From positions 82,831,157 through 82,895,156 of the forward strand of contig CM038053.1 in NCBI GenBank assembly GCA_021397845.1: DNA of 64,000 nucleotides, in the 5' to 3' direction. Source of the DNA: Areca catechu (Eukaryota > Streptophyta > Magnoliopsida > Arecales > Arecaceae). Numbering within the stretch: position 1 is the stretch's first letter; every line of letters begins with the position of its first letter. Below, one piece after another: positions 22,009 to 33,329 of the stretch. The translations under genes and the position numbers were made by a program. Under the pieces are notes generated by a model that was not told the origin of the DNA, ran no database searches, and worked only from the letters and a program-made list of their open reading frames with translations.

Positions 22009-22365
22009 AGGTGCCCCACAATGTTCCATAAAAACCCAAGTTATAAAAGGGAAGAGAGCATGTCTTGGGGAGAAAATCAAGGAGGCACCCAAAAGTTTCC
22101 TAAAGTGCCAAAGCCATGAAAGGAAGAAGCCTAAACTTGTGGAGCAAGACTAGGAGGTGTCCAAAAGAGCCAAACCATGAAGGGAAAATCCTTGATTCAT
22201 GGAGAGATACTAGGAGACACCCCCACTACCTGCCAAAAATGTCCAAAACAAAGATGGGAAGGGCCTTGACTTAGGGAGGAAGAAAAGGAGGAGTCCAAAA
22301 GAGTTGATCCATGGAAGGAAAGAAATCCTCTCTTGAAGACCCAAGCAACGAGGTGCCATCTACCT
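22009..22365 (+). repeat. Degenerate 60-75-bp repeats in U3 of F LTR
   Basis: Five or six diverged units each begin with AAGGAGGNGNCC or CTAGGAGGNGTCC and continue with CCAAAAG, CCATGAA and GGGAAG blocks. The same array is in the 3' LTR (about 27517-27873), and a shorter version is in the LTRs of H. Confidence 0.65.
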
Positions 22366-22494
22366 GCCTTTTATAACCCAAATCAAATTTTTTGGTACCT
22401 TGGCCGACCATATGTGTATGGATTATCCTGATTTGTAGATCCCCTCCTTTAGTCCCACATGGGAAGATGTAAAACCCTACTCCCTTGTAAAGCC

Positions 22495-22502
22495 CTATAA
22501 AT
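22495..22502 (+). promoter_or_regulatory. TATA box in 5' LTR of F
   Basis: CTATAAAT within CCCTATAAATTAAACCCC, repeated in the 3' LTR at 28004-28011. The matching site in H is CTATAAAATGG. This is the probable core promoter of the F/H LTR type. Confidence 0.7.
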
Positions 22503-23415
22503 TAAACCCCTCTTGTAAGTTTAAAGGAATGAGATGAATGAAACCAAATTTTTTTTAGTGAGCAAACTCTGTGTTTTCTCTCTTCCGCACTTGCATCCAG
22601 GTGTTGAGCTCCATGAGGGAGTAAATCCGGGTTCCCCAGGAACCTTGAGGAGGTGTGAGATCTCCAAAACCCAAACCCTAGGTTAGCCACTTCTACTCCA
22701 AAACCCTAGCCGCCCACCATCCACTTCAATCCACCAAACCCTAGCCTATTCCACCTCCCACGACCTCTCTCTCCAAGTCCAGGCTGACCACCAGCATCCA
22801 GCTACAGTCCGGATACTTCATATCCAAAGCTCTTTCCAGAGGGAGTTGAATCAGCCTTCAAGAGAATCCGGATCTCAGCGACATCAGCCTTCAAGTTCTT
22901 CGAACTGGTAAATCCTTCCCTGAGTCTCTGAATCCATCTCTTGTTTTTCTCTTCTTTCCCAGATCTTGAGTCCAGGAGAAGCCGACCAAACCACAAGACT
23001 AGTATTGAAGGATCCATTACGAAGATAGCCGACTCCGAGGATCCCACAATCTGCTCGAGAGAGTTCTTCCACCAAAATCCTGAGAAGATCACTGTCTGGT
23101 TAGTAAACCATCTCTCCTCTCTATTTCTGTTCTGTTGAAAGTTCAGAGCGAAATCCTAGGTCTGGGAGTTTCTCAACCCCCAGCGATCCATTACTTCTGA
23201 ACTACTCTGATAATTTAGTTTCATCTAAATTGTGCTTTCAATCCTTACCTAGTTTCCTTCAACGTAGTTTAGCTTTACTTTGAGTCGAAGCCAATTTCTG
23301 AAATATATATATAAAAAAAAAAAAAGAATTAATCTTAATTTTACTTCCGCATACGCTTCTTTGTTCTTTGTTCTGCATCATTTTTGGTATCAGAGCTTTC
23401 GTGTTGCATCAATTT

Positions 23416-23427
23416 TGGTATCAGAGC
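23416..23427 (+). promoter_or_regulatory. Primer-binding site of F
   Basis: TGGTATCAGAGC, five bases after the LTR end. A second identical copy lies inside the LTR 31 bases upstream (23385-23396). Confidence 0.9.
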
Positions 23428-24314
23428 CCTGTCTAGGGTTTCTGTTTTGATTGCTTGTTTGAGTCTCTCTCTTTTTACTTTGTCTGCTCGAAGTAGACTC
23501 CCCAGGATGTCCGGTCCTAGGAACGAAGCGAGGTGCAAACCTCCTCTTCCCATTCTACGGGGTGTTCCTAGGGCATGTAGGGGATCCGTTGGGTTACAAC
23601 TTCGTAGCAGAAATTGTAAACGGGGAAGTGCTCTGTTTTCAGCCTGTAATTACCCTGTTTCAGGAATTATTTCTCACTGCCAGTAACTCCAAATTTGGTG
23701 ATTTTTGTTTTTATGAAACCAGTATAATTGAAACTAATTTTCATAATTTTCCTATGATTTATTGGTTTCCGTGTGATTTCTGAGAATTAGATTACTCAAC
23801 TCTGTTTTGTGTTCTACAATCCAATTATTTTTGAGTGTTCATCTCTTAATTCATTTTAAGGGCATTTGAGCATCTAAGATAAGGGGAGGAGTTAATAACC
23901 TCTCCTTAGCCCAAAACCACCACCCACTCATTCGAACCTAAGCCTTTAATCTAAAAATTGATTAGACCTAATTTGCCCTAGTGGGCTAGGGACATCAACA
24001 AGTCGGGTCAAGGCTAGTGTTGAGTCAGTTTGTCTGGTTACTCTGTGTGTGCTTTGTACTCAGTGTCTAGAACGGTGGTTCAGGGATTCCATCCCGAAGG
24101 GCTTGTGTCCTGGTCCGCCTACCTGGCCAATCTCTGATTGGTGTCTAGGATTGGTAATTAGGGACCTAACACTCCCCTTACACTTGCCTAGCTGAGTCCC
24201 GAGTTACTACAGGCTAGCTTGCCACTCTGATTGGGCATCTAGTTTGGGCTCTAGGTCTAGTTAGCCCGTAGTCATTTCAGTCGAGTCTCATTTGGTGTGC
24301 TTGCTTGCATCATC
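23428..24314 (+). other. Untranslated leader of F
   Basis: Non-coding. About 23862-24290 matches the leaders of C, G and H. The two hairpins are kept: GGGAT/ATCCC at 24083-24095 and CCAATC/GATTGG with TCT loop at 24127-24141. Confidence 0.75.
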
Positions 24315-26135
24315 ATGTCCACCCGGAACGAAGTACCCTACCAACCTGGTCAAACCCAACCTGATTTAGAGGCCATGATTAGAACTCTTACCGAAAGTAT
24401 GACCAAATTGAGTCAGGATATGAATGAGGGTTTTGCCCATTTTAGAGACCGAGCCCAGGGACTTGAGAAACGTAGACATCAAAATTGGACCCCTGATCCA
24501 AAATTTAATAGGCCCCAACCTCACCCATGCTAGGAGCCTAGGAGGACCTTATACCGTGATCCCGAGCATAACCCTAAGAGCCTATATCCATACTTGGTTG
24601 ACTCAGAAAAGGGACCTGTTAGGAACACCGAACCTTATGCACCCACTTTTGATGGAAGACAAGAGACATATATTAAGTGGGAAGAACAAATGGATCGGTA
24701 TTTTGAGTGCACTAATATATCGAAATTAGGACAAATTAGGTTGGCCAAAACCAAGTTCACCAAACATGCTAGGTCGCATTGGTATGCTATTGAGCATGAG
24801 TGTTATCAAAGAAAAGAGGAAATATATACTTGGAGAGATATGAGAAGTAAGTTGAGAGATAGGTACCTAGGTAGATCCTATGAGAAAAGACTTTTAGACC
24901 AATGGTACCAATTGCGATAAGGTAATAGGCCTGTGTCTAAATATATCGAGGACTTCCAGTGGTACGACATGAAATGCAATACCATTGAGACCGAAGCTCA
25001 GATCACATCGAGGTTTAGGGTTGGGTTACACCCAGACATTTATAGGAAGCTATGCCTTGAAATAACCAATAAGTTAGACCGAGCCTACCAAGAAGCCCAA
25101 GACTATGAGTGGTCTTTAAGATATAACCAATCAAGTACTTTGGACTTAAAGCCAACCTCTACCAACTTGAGTCAAGTTCCGATTGATCCGACACCCGTAG
25201 TGAACCAGACTTTTGTTTGTCAATTCCCACTTGTGTCACCTCTTGACCAGAAGGATAACACTGAGAAGGAGTTAGGCATGGCCATCCCAAAATTAGTTGA
25301 CCTGACCAGAGCCGTACTTAAAGGGGAATCAAAGGAGAATAGATTAGAACATTTCAGTGAGATTGAGGAAGAAATATATGAGCCTGACATAAGTTTGATA
25401 GATGAATATGAAGAAGAAGAATTTGAGGATATCTCTCCCGATAATTCAATTAACCAACTCCTACCTAATGGGGTTATTGAGGGGACCCCTGCCACTCAAG
25501 GAATTCAGGAGCTAACCCTAAGAGAAGACCCTTTTGAGGAAGTTCAGGAAGAGGAAATTACACCAAATGAAAGTTTAAGTGAGAATACCCCTGAACTCAT
25601 TGAGGAATCCAAAGAAGACACCCCTGAGTTAAATATGGTAGAGAAGTGTGAAGAAGGAAGGGGTTCACAAGAATTGCCCATTGAGAAGGTCCAAGAACAA
25701 GAAAAAGACAGTAGCTTAGAGGACTTTTTAGATAAACATTCCAAAGACCTTCCTGAAAACCTTCCACCTTCTAGGAGAACCCAGCCTATCCTAGAACTTG
25801 CACTTGTAGACCCTCCTAGAGCAAATCATGAGGTTTGGATGAGTGCACCTATAGAACAATGTCCTTATTTTAAGGTCATCCTGAATAACCAAGGTTTGTT
25901 TCTTGTTTCTGATAAGCCACCTCAAAACTTTGATTCTTATTTCCTACCCTTCCCTGAATCTTCTCATGTTTCTAGAGCTATGGGATTACACTTTACTGAG
26001 ATCTCTAGGTTGCAAGACTCCTTAGAACCTATTAGGTTTGCCACCTACTTCTGGAAGACCTTATGGCACCTACTAGGCATCCATAATAAGTTTTCATGCT
26101 CTGCATGCCCTCCTCCGACCCAAGGTCAAACCTAG
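24315..26135 (+). pseudogene. gag fused to acidic spacer of non-autonomous element F
   Basis: One reading frame from ATG 24315 (MSTRNEVPYQPGQ) to the stop at 26135, interrupted only by TAG at 24531-24533 and TAA at 24918-24920; the last 400 codons (24933-26135) are open. The first third is gag capsid (APTFDGRQETYIKWEEQMD, KRLLDQWYQL, EAQDYEWSLR). No zinc knuckle is present. From about 25320 a Glu-rich acidic region follows (EEEIYEPDISLIDEYEEEE) where protease and RT should be. It ends in SYFLPFPESSHVSR and then jumps into integrase at YFWKTLWHLLG. Function of the spacer is unknown. The length of open frame suggests recent amplification or use. Confidence 0.82.
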
Positions 26136-26340
26136 AGAGCCTTAGTTTGTTAGGTTTAGACCTAGGGTTCCTTTGGAATAAAGTCCATTCTTTAGGAATG
26201 CGTCGTCAGTCTAGTTTAGTTTTTCTTGACCCTTTACTAGGCTTTGGCTCAGATTTTGGTTTGATTGAGAGCACCAGGAATTAAGATTTGTATTTTGTCC
26301 AGAACTAAATTTACATATAATGTTTCGATCAATAGGTCTA

Positions 26341-27050
26341 TAGGCTAGAGTCCCTTTGAAATTATTCATGGATACAAGCCACACACACCACTTGATCTGA
26401 TTTCACTATTAGTCCACACACACAAGTCTCTTGATGCACTTGCATAGCATGTAAAGGACTTGCATAAAGAAATTCATGCCAAAATAAATTTAAGTAATGA
26501 AACTTATAAGAAGTTGGCTGATTCTCAAAGGCGAGTCAAAACTTTTGTTGAGGGAGACTATGTAATGATTAGGTTAAGGCCTGAACGGTTTCCTCCTGGA
26601 ACTGTTAGAAAGTTACATGCTAGAGGAGCTGGACCATTTAGAGTGGTGAAGAGAGTAGGGTCCAATGCCTATGTGCTCGAGTTGCCTTCAGAACTAGGCA
26701 TTAGCTCCACTTTCAACATTACAGACCTAGTAGAGTATAGAGAGCCAGCTGTGATTCCCAGTGAGCCTTTTTGAGCCTAATCTTGCTCTTGAGAGTGAAC
26801 CCAACCCTGTGTGTCCACCAACAAACTGGCCTGTGAGGAAAGAGCAGATTGAAAAGATCCTGGATGATTAGGTTATCTCTACTCGTAATCGAGGATACCA
26901 AAGATACCTGGTCTGCTGGCAAGGAAGGCCAGATTCTGATAACTCTTGGATCTCTCGAGAAGAATTACAAGAATTGGACCCAGACCTCTTGGAGAGATAC
27001 CAGAGCCAGCTTGATCCATACTCGACAGGGTTGAGTTCCTCCCACCCCGG
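26341..27050 (+). pseudogene. Integrase C-terminus and chromodomain remnant of F
   Basis: After a degenerate stretch (26136-26340) the frame resumes at SPFEIIHGYKP and continues through the integrase C-terminal domain (26460-26774: YVMIRLRPERFPPGTVRK, SNAYVLELPSELGI). It ends in a chromodomain-like segment about 26850-27010 (YQRYLVCWQGRPDSDNSWI) broken by a TAG near 26870 and a frameshift near 26770. The sequence is very close to the same part of H, which supports an F/H pairing. Confidence 0.8.
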
Positions 27051-27056
27051 GAGAAT

Positions 27057-28915
27057 TGGTGCGGGCACCAGACTCAGAAGAAGACTTCAGGGCTCCATCT
27101 GGATCTCTGATTGACATTGCCCGAAGAATTAGAGTTTTCTGGTTTTGTAATAAGGGTTGACTTGGTCAACTCAATTTTAGTTTGAGTCTGTATTTCCCTA
27201 CAATTTAAATTTTGTTGAGTCATGTTGACTCAATACAAGTCCTAGTAGTGGTCTAGGTCTTCTCCAAGGTGCCACATTTTCTCCCAGGACCAAGCAAGTG
27301 GGCGCCACACTCCCAACCACACGCCAGAGTCCAGGAGGCGCCACATCTCCATCCAGTGTGCCTTGGTCCCCACACCACAAGAAAGCAGGTCCCTTCTTTC
27401 ATGTGCCACTTGGGGGAGAAATCCATCAAGATACCTCAATCCAAGGAGGAGCCAACTTCTTTCCAGATAAACCCAAGCCAGGATGGCAAGAATTTTTCTT
27501 GAAGAGAGGATCAAGGAGGTGCCCCACAATGTTCCATAAAAACCCAAGTTATAAAAGGGAAGAGAGCATGTCTTGGGGAGAAAATCAAGGAGGCACCCAA
27601 AAGTTTCCTAAAGTGCCAAAGCCATGAAAGGAAGAAGCCTAAACTTGTGGAGCAAGACTAGGAGGTGTCCAAAAGAGCCAAACCATGAAGGGAAAATCCT
27701 TGATTCATGGAGAGATACTAGGAGACACCCCCACTACCTGCCAAAAATGCCCAAAACAAAGATGGGAAGGGCCTTGACTTAGGGAGGAAGAAAAGGAGGA
27801 GTCCAAAAGAGTTGATCCATGGAAGGAAAGAAATCCTCTCTTGAAGACCCAAGCAAGGAGGTGCCATCTACCTGCCTTTTATAACCCAAATCAAATTTTT
27901 TTGGTACCTTGGCCGACCATATGTGTATGGATTATCCTGATTTGTAGATCCCCTCCTTTAGTCCCACATGGGAAGATGTAAAACCCTACTCCCTTGTAAA
28001 GCCCTATAAATTAAACCCCTCTTGTAAGTTTAAAGGAATGAGATGAATGAAACCAAATTTTTTTAGTGAGCAAACTCTGTGTTTTCTCTCTTCCGCACTT
28101 GCATCCAGGTGTTGAGCTCTGTGAGAGAGTAAATCCGGGTTCCCCAGGAACCTTGAGGAGGTGTGAGATCTCCAAAACCCAAACCCTAGGTTAGCCACTT
28201 CTACTCCAAAACCCTAGCCGCCCACCATCCACTTCAATCCACCAAACCCTAGCCTATTCCACCTCCCACGGCCTCTCTCTCCAAGTCCAGGCTGACCACC
28301 AGCATCCAGCTACAGTCCGGATACTTCAGATCCAAAGCTCTTTCCAGAGGGAGTCGAATCAGCCTTCAAGAGAATCCGGATCTCAGTGACATCAGCCTTC
28401 AAGTTCTTCGAACTGGTAAATCCTTCCCTGAGTCTCTGAATCCATCTCTTGTTTTTCTCTTCTTTCCCAGATCTTGAGTCCAGGAGAAGCCGACCAAACC
28501 ACAAGACCAGTATTGAAGGATCCATTGCGAAGATAGCCGACTCCGAGGATCCCACAATCTGCTCGAGAGAGTTCTTCCACCAAAATCCTGAGAAGATCAC
28601 TGTCTGGTTAGTAAACCATCTCTCCTCTCTATTTCTGTTCTGTTGAAAGTTCAGAGCGAAATCCTAGGTCTGGGAGTTTCTCAACCCCCAGCGATCTGTT
28701 ACTTCTGAACTACTCTGATAATTTAGTTTCATCTAAATTGTGCTTTCAATCCTTACCTAGTTTCCTTCAACGTAGTTTAGCTTTACTTTGAGTCGAAGCC
28801 AATTTCTGAAATATATATAAAAAAAAAAAGAATTAATCTTAATTTTACTTCCGCATACGCTTCTTTGTTCTTTGTTCTGCATCATTTTTGGTATCAGAGC
28901 TTTCGTGTTGCATCA
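27057..28915 (+). repeat. 3' LTR of F
   Basis: Length is 1859 bp, preceded by CCCCGGGAGAAT. It carries the same 31-bp-spaced double GCATCA end (28879-28884 and 28910-28915) and the internal primer-site copy as the 5' LTR. TTCGT follows as target duplication. Confidence 0.93.
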
Positions 28916-30983
28916 TTCGTCCTTTGCTTGCTCAACTTGATGAATCTTATAATCCTATCTTGAGGAACCATAATCCAGCATTTCACCCCAAGCAAGATAA
29001 AATTCCTTCCATAACCATTCATTTTGGCTCCTAACCAAATTAAGCTCCTCTTAAAACCACTAGATTTGGCTATTGGCTTCGACCTTCAGATCTTTGATCA
29101 CCACTTCATGATTTCTTTTCAATTCAGTAATATTTGCCTCAACATTCAAAACTATCTGGGCCTCACCCTGACACACAACCTCTAATTTCTGTCACATTGA
29201 AGCAAGATGACTACCTAATTCCCCTAGCTTTACTACCAAATGGATGATATTCTTTCAAAAGACCATCTACATAATTTTTTGTTCTCGAAACTCTCTCTAC
29301 TTTAGCAGCACAAGTCTCGACCTTGCTAAGCTCTTTTCTAGTATTAGCAACCTTTTCTTTTATCATGGCGACCTTTGCTTCATCAATTTTGGTTGACTCC
29401 ATAAAAAAGTATAGATGATGAGATATCTGTATTAAATTAGGATGGCACCATATTATTAAGAAGCACAACACATGAATTCGAATAGTAGTAGTGTAGGCAA
29501 TAAACCTTCTCCATACCTAAATAATTACCTTAAAAGATATGTATCCGTGCTCTTCAGACTCAACCCTATGAGCCTGATAGTCACCTGCCACCCGAAGGAA
29601 GGTTCGAACTCGCTCTTCAGCAAATAACGGATCTCAAAAACATCAGGGGACCGGAATTATTTCTCGATACCTCAATCCTGGGAACACCAGCAAGAAAATC
29701 CAAATTCTTATTGCTTGAGACATTGGCCCTTCGGCCCTTCCAGATTGCTCTTCGTAAATCTTGAACATCACATGGATCCATGGAGTACTCAAAGTTACTG
29801 AAAAAATGATTGAAAATCACCTCCATGCACCAAAAATCACCACACATCGAATAGAGGGTTGTCCTTGCTCAAGCATTCACGACTATGTACCATTTTCAAA
29901 ATTCCTTTATAAAAGGATCAACCATGATAATTCCTCACACTCTCCAAGAAAGACATCATAAATGCAAAATATAAAAACTTTTTGAGAAGCTCACTTTTTG
30001 AGAATATAAAACCCAACATGACTATTAGGATATGCTAGGCATGGCACTGGAACTACTTCTCAGCCCAAATATTTTATATTTGGACTAAGGAGTGGGGGCC
30101 TAATGATATGGAGAAAACTCTATACCTGGGTTCCCGAAGGTTATAGGATCAAAGACATTTTGATCAGTTCCAATTTAAGGTAAAGAGAAGCCACATCTAG
30201 CTATTTTGAATCCCGGCATTAGGTCCATGATATTTTGAATACAAATAAGTAGAGCAAACTTCTTGATAAACTGAATCTATTTAATTGAGAGAGTATGTTA
30301 TCAAACTTATCAAAAGGACAAATCCTATTCCAAAACACTCCATTGGTCATTTGATCATATTCTCCTAGAAGAAGAAGGGCAGAGTGACACTTCGACTCCC
30401 AGCCCTATTGGTGGTAACTTTAATATATAGCAAACCCGACCTTCGACCTCTTGGTTCCTTCCTAAACCAGAGATCCTCACAACTTTACCCCACCACCTAC
30501 CTTTGGCCCTCCTAGCTCTTAACAGGCATAGATCGAATTATCCTAATGAACATTCGGCCAACTGGTTACTATCCTACCGACTAGCTATCAAGATACATGC
30601 GCCTACCTACTTTCAGTACATTGGGGACTCGGTTCTCTCGATCCCTAAGTATCATAGAACCTCAGTTATAAACGGCCTTTAAACTTACCTAACCCTGGTA
30701 TAAGGACATATTCTGGTCAGCCACACCTATAGAAGCATTTACCAAATGGTCAAAGGAGGAATACACCGACACTTATCCTAAAATATTTCCATAACAGACA
30801 AACTGTCAAATATTATTATCTAGAGCAGATCTCAGTCTTTAAGAATGTATGATTCTTCTTTAGGCTATATCTCCTGAAGTCATTAAGGTAAATGATGGGA
30901 GATATGAAAAAAACTTCCATTAATGGGAAAGTGACTTTTCAGATAATAAAGGATGATTTCTCTTCAAAAGTCTTGCTAAAGGT
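28916..30983 (-). other. Degenerate sequence X, part 2
   Basis: Minus-strand coding remnants are visible at 29211-29471 (a Lys/Glu-rich helical stretch, KEKVANTRKELSKVETC) and 29617-29847 (SNKNLDFLAGVPRIEVSR). Between and after them the frames are broken. The part 29970-30983 is non-coding, with nothing I can name. X resumes at 45543 after element G. It may be an old relative of the Tat accessory ORFs, but I could not match any diagnostic motif. Confidence 0.4.
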
Positions 30984-32253
30984 TGGTATGGACACCAAAG
31001 GCACCAGAATAAGGCAGAGGCTTCTCAACCCTCTGTGGATCACTTAATTGACATTCAAGTCCACTGTAATAAAGCTTAGATATTTTATTTGAGTCCTATA
31101 ATTAGTCAGCTCATGTTGAGCTAGTTCAGTTCAGTATTAGTCAGCTCACGTCGAGCTAATTTTATTTTTTTGAGTCCTATCCAAGCATATCGAAGACTCA
31201 AGACCACTTCATACAAGTGAAGACCAAGTCCAACCTAATTGAAGACATGGAAGTTGAGCCCAAATCCAACCCAACTTGAAGACCTGAAGATCCTAGGAAG
31301 AGAAAATAAAAACAGGAATAAATCTAGAGCCTGTTCCAACCAGAAGCAAATTAGGCCAGCCCAGGCCCAGGAAGAGGAATTAGGGCACCACCTCTTAGGA
31401 TTACGCTCCTCTTGGTCAGCCACTTATGGTCACCCCCTTGGCCGACCAAGACAAGGAGAGGGAGTCCAAGTGCTTTAGGGATTTCTACCTAGGTTGCCTT
31501 GTATTCCTAGTTAGGGTTTGAAAGGGAGAAGGAGTCCTTTGTAAAGTCTAAAGTACCCTTACTTGGGGCCCAAGGTTAAGGGTCTATTTAAGGGACCCTA
31601 GCCTCTTGTATGAAACTTGATTTTGATATATGAAATAAACCTTGACTTCTTCTATTGCTTTAAGTGTTACCCTGCTGTGTGCATAAAGGGGTGTGAGAGT
31701 TTTCTTCTTCCCGGTGCTGCAACCATCATCTTGCCGCCAGCCAATCCTCCAGAGCCTTGGCCACCCACTCCAAAATCCTTTCTCCTTGGCTATTTTTCTT
31801 TATTTTCTTGATCTCCTTTGAGTTTTCTAACCCCTGATAGGTCGTTTGCAGGTCTCCGAGTTCCTACAAATCCAACGACTCTAGCCAAGCCTCAATCAGA
31901 CCATCGAGCAGAAAGCTGGGTATCCGCGAGTCTTTGGCTCAGTTTTCCAGGCCGCATCCATCAAGAAATGAGAGATCCCTTCGCTGTGATCTTCACCGAG
32001 CACTTCAGACATTGTCAGGTACACCCCCTCTACCTCCAGTCTTTATATTGTAGGAGAACTTGCCCTAACCAAGGCATCTCAGCCCTGGAGATCCTTCTTT
32101 AGTACTTTTCTAGGTTCTAATTTGCATGCTTGGCTTCAAAAAATTCATACAAAATTCTCTACAACTAATTTTGATCTGAAATTTGTGAATTAATCACCTA
32201 ACCCCACATATAAAATATATAAAAGGAATTGCATGCATATTAGTCCCGCATCA
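30984..32253 (+). repeat. 5' LTR of G
   Basis: Length is 1270 bp, ending CCCGCATCA. Over most of its length it aligns with the LTRs of C, including the CTATTTAAG TATA-like block (near 31585) and the GGTCGGCC/CTTGGCCGACC region. Confidence 0.88.
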
Positions 32254-32255
32254 TT

Positions 32256-32267
32256 TGGTATCGGAGC
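32256..32267 (+). promoter_or_regulatory. Primer-binding site of G (mutated)
   Basis: TGGTATCGGAGC, one change from the Met-type TGGTATCAGAGC. Confidence 0.8.
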
Positions 32268-33193
32268 TTAGATTAGGGCTTGTTTTCTGCAATTTTTTAG
32301 TCCGTATATGCTCTATTTTTTAAATTAGTTTTCCCTGATCAAAGCTTTAAAAATTCTAAAATTTATTTTTTTGGATTCATCATAATTTTCAGTAATTTTT
32401 AGAATTTTTTTAGATTTTATTTTAGCCTGTGAATTTTTTTCAATCCGAAATACAGCCTGCAAATTTTTGGCTCTATTTTTTTCAGCAAGACAAGTTTAGA
32501 AGTTTTAGGGTTTTGTTTAGCATCTTTTACATATCTTTTAATTTTAGTATATTTTCTGCATATTAGGCCATAATTTTCAAGTTTTCTTCTATTTAAGAAA
32601 ATACCAAAATAAAAAAAAATTACATATTCTCCAAAAATACCAAAAAACATCTAAACCCTAGTTTGCATCCTCATCTACCTGCCATCATTGCATAATTTAC
32701 TTTTAAGGGCACTCTTGCTATATCAGATGGGGGGAGGATTTGATCACCTCTCCTTAGTCCAAAACCACATCCATTGCATTCGGTTCCAAGCCTTAACCTA
32801 AAATTAACTAGACTTAATTTGCCCTAGTGGGCTAGGGACACCAACTGGTCGGGTCCGGGCTAGTGTGAGATCACCATGTCAAGTTAACCTGTGTGTGCCT
32901 TGTGCTCAGTGTCTAGAATGGTGGTTTAGGGATTCAATCCTGAAGGGCTTGTGTGCTGGTCCACCTACCTGGCCATCTCTGATTGGTGTCTAGGATTGGC
33001 AATCAGGGACCTAACACTCCCCTTTCACCTGCCTGGCTGAGTACAGGGTTACTATAGGCTAGTTTGCCACCCTGATTGAGCCCTTAGTTTTGGACTCTGG
33101 GTCTAGTTAGCTATAGTCGGTTTGATCGAGTTTTGCATGAGCACTAGATCAGGGGTTTCATATCATCCACCATCTCCACTTTTATCTGAATCC
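32268..33193 (+). other. Untranslated leader of G
   Basis: AT-rich first half. About 32705-33140 is the leader conserved with C, F and H. The first hairpin (32929-32941) has lost one pair (GGGAT/ATCCT) and the second (32973-32986) has lost one base (CCATC), consistent with decay in an old copy. Confidence 0.7.
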
Positions 33194-33329
33194 ATGGATA
33201 AGCTAGAAGCCCAGATGAAAGCCTTTGCTAAGCAGCTAACCCAATCCATGGCCCAGATGACTACCCAGTTAACTACCTAGATGACTCAATTGAATCAGTC
33301 TACTACCCGAACCAAAAATAGACTTGAAC
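33194..33329 (+). pseudogene. gag N-terminus of G, cut by H
   Basis: From ATG 33194 the frame reads MDKLEAQMKAFAKQ with repeated QMTTQL-like residues, one TAG near 33280, and stops at the H insertion. It matches the N-terminus of gag in C. It continues at 42094. Confidence 0.75.

Larger units (their letters stand above)
21549..23411 (+). repeat. 5' LTR of F (extended by an internal primer-site copy)
   Basis: Length is 1863 bp. Near its end it carries GCATCA (23375-23380), a complete primer-site-like TGGTATCAGAGC (23385-23396), and a second GCATCA (23406-23411). The related LTR of H ends at the first GCATCA. The 3' LTR and its flanking target duplication show that the longer end is the true terminus in F. 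TATA CTATAAAT is at 22495-22502. Confidence 0.92.
21549..28915 (+). mobile_element. Non-autonomous chromovirus F, complete ends
   Basis: LTRs at 21549-23411 and 27057-28915 start TGGTGCGGGCACC and end GCATCA. The perfect target duplication TTCGT lies at 21544-21548 and 28916-28920. Inside are a Met-type primer-binding site, the conserved leader, gag fused to an acidic spacer, and then only the last part of integrase plus a chromodomain. Protease, RT, RNase H and the integrase catalytic core are absent. The LTRs differ at about three sites in the first 230 bases, so F is among the younger insertions. It must have been moved by enzymes of another element. Confidence 0.93.

Noticed and set aside
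21734..22119. Overlapping 100-109-codon frames on both strands in the LTRs of F (also 27242-27627)
   Set aside because: They lie in the degenerate repeat array, occur on both strands at once and are duplicated only because LTRs are paired.
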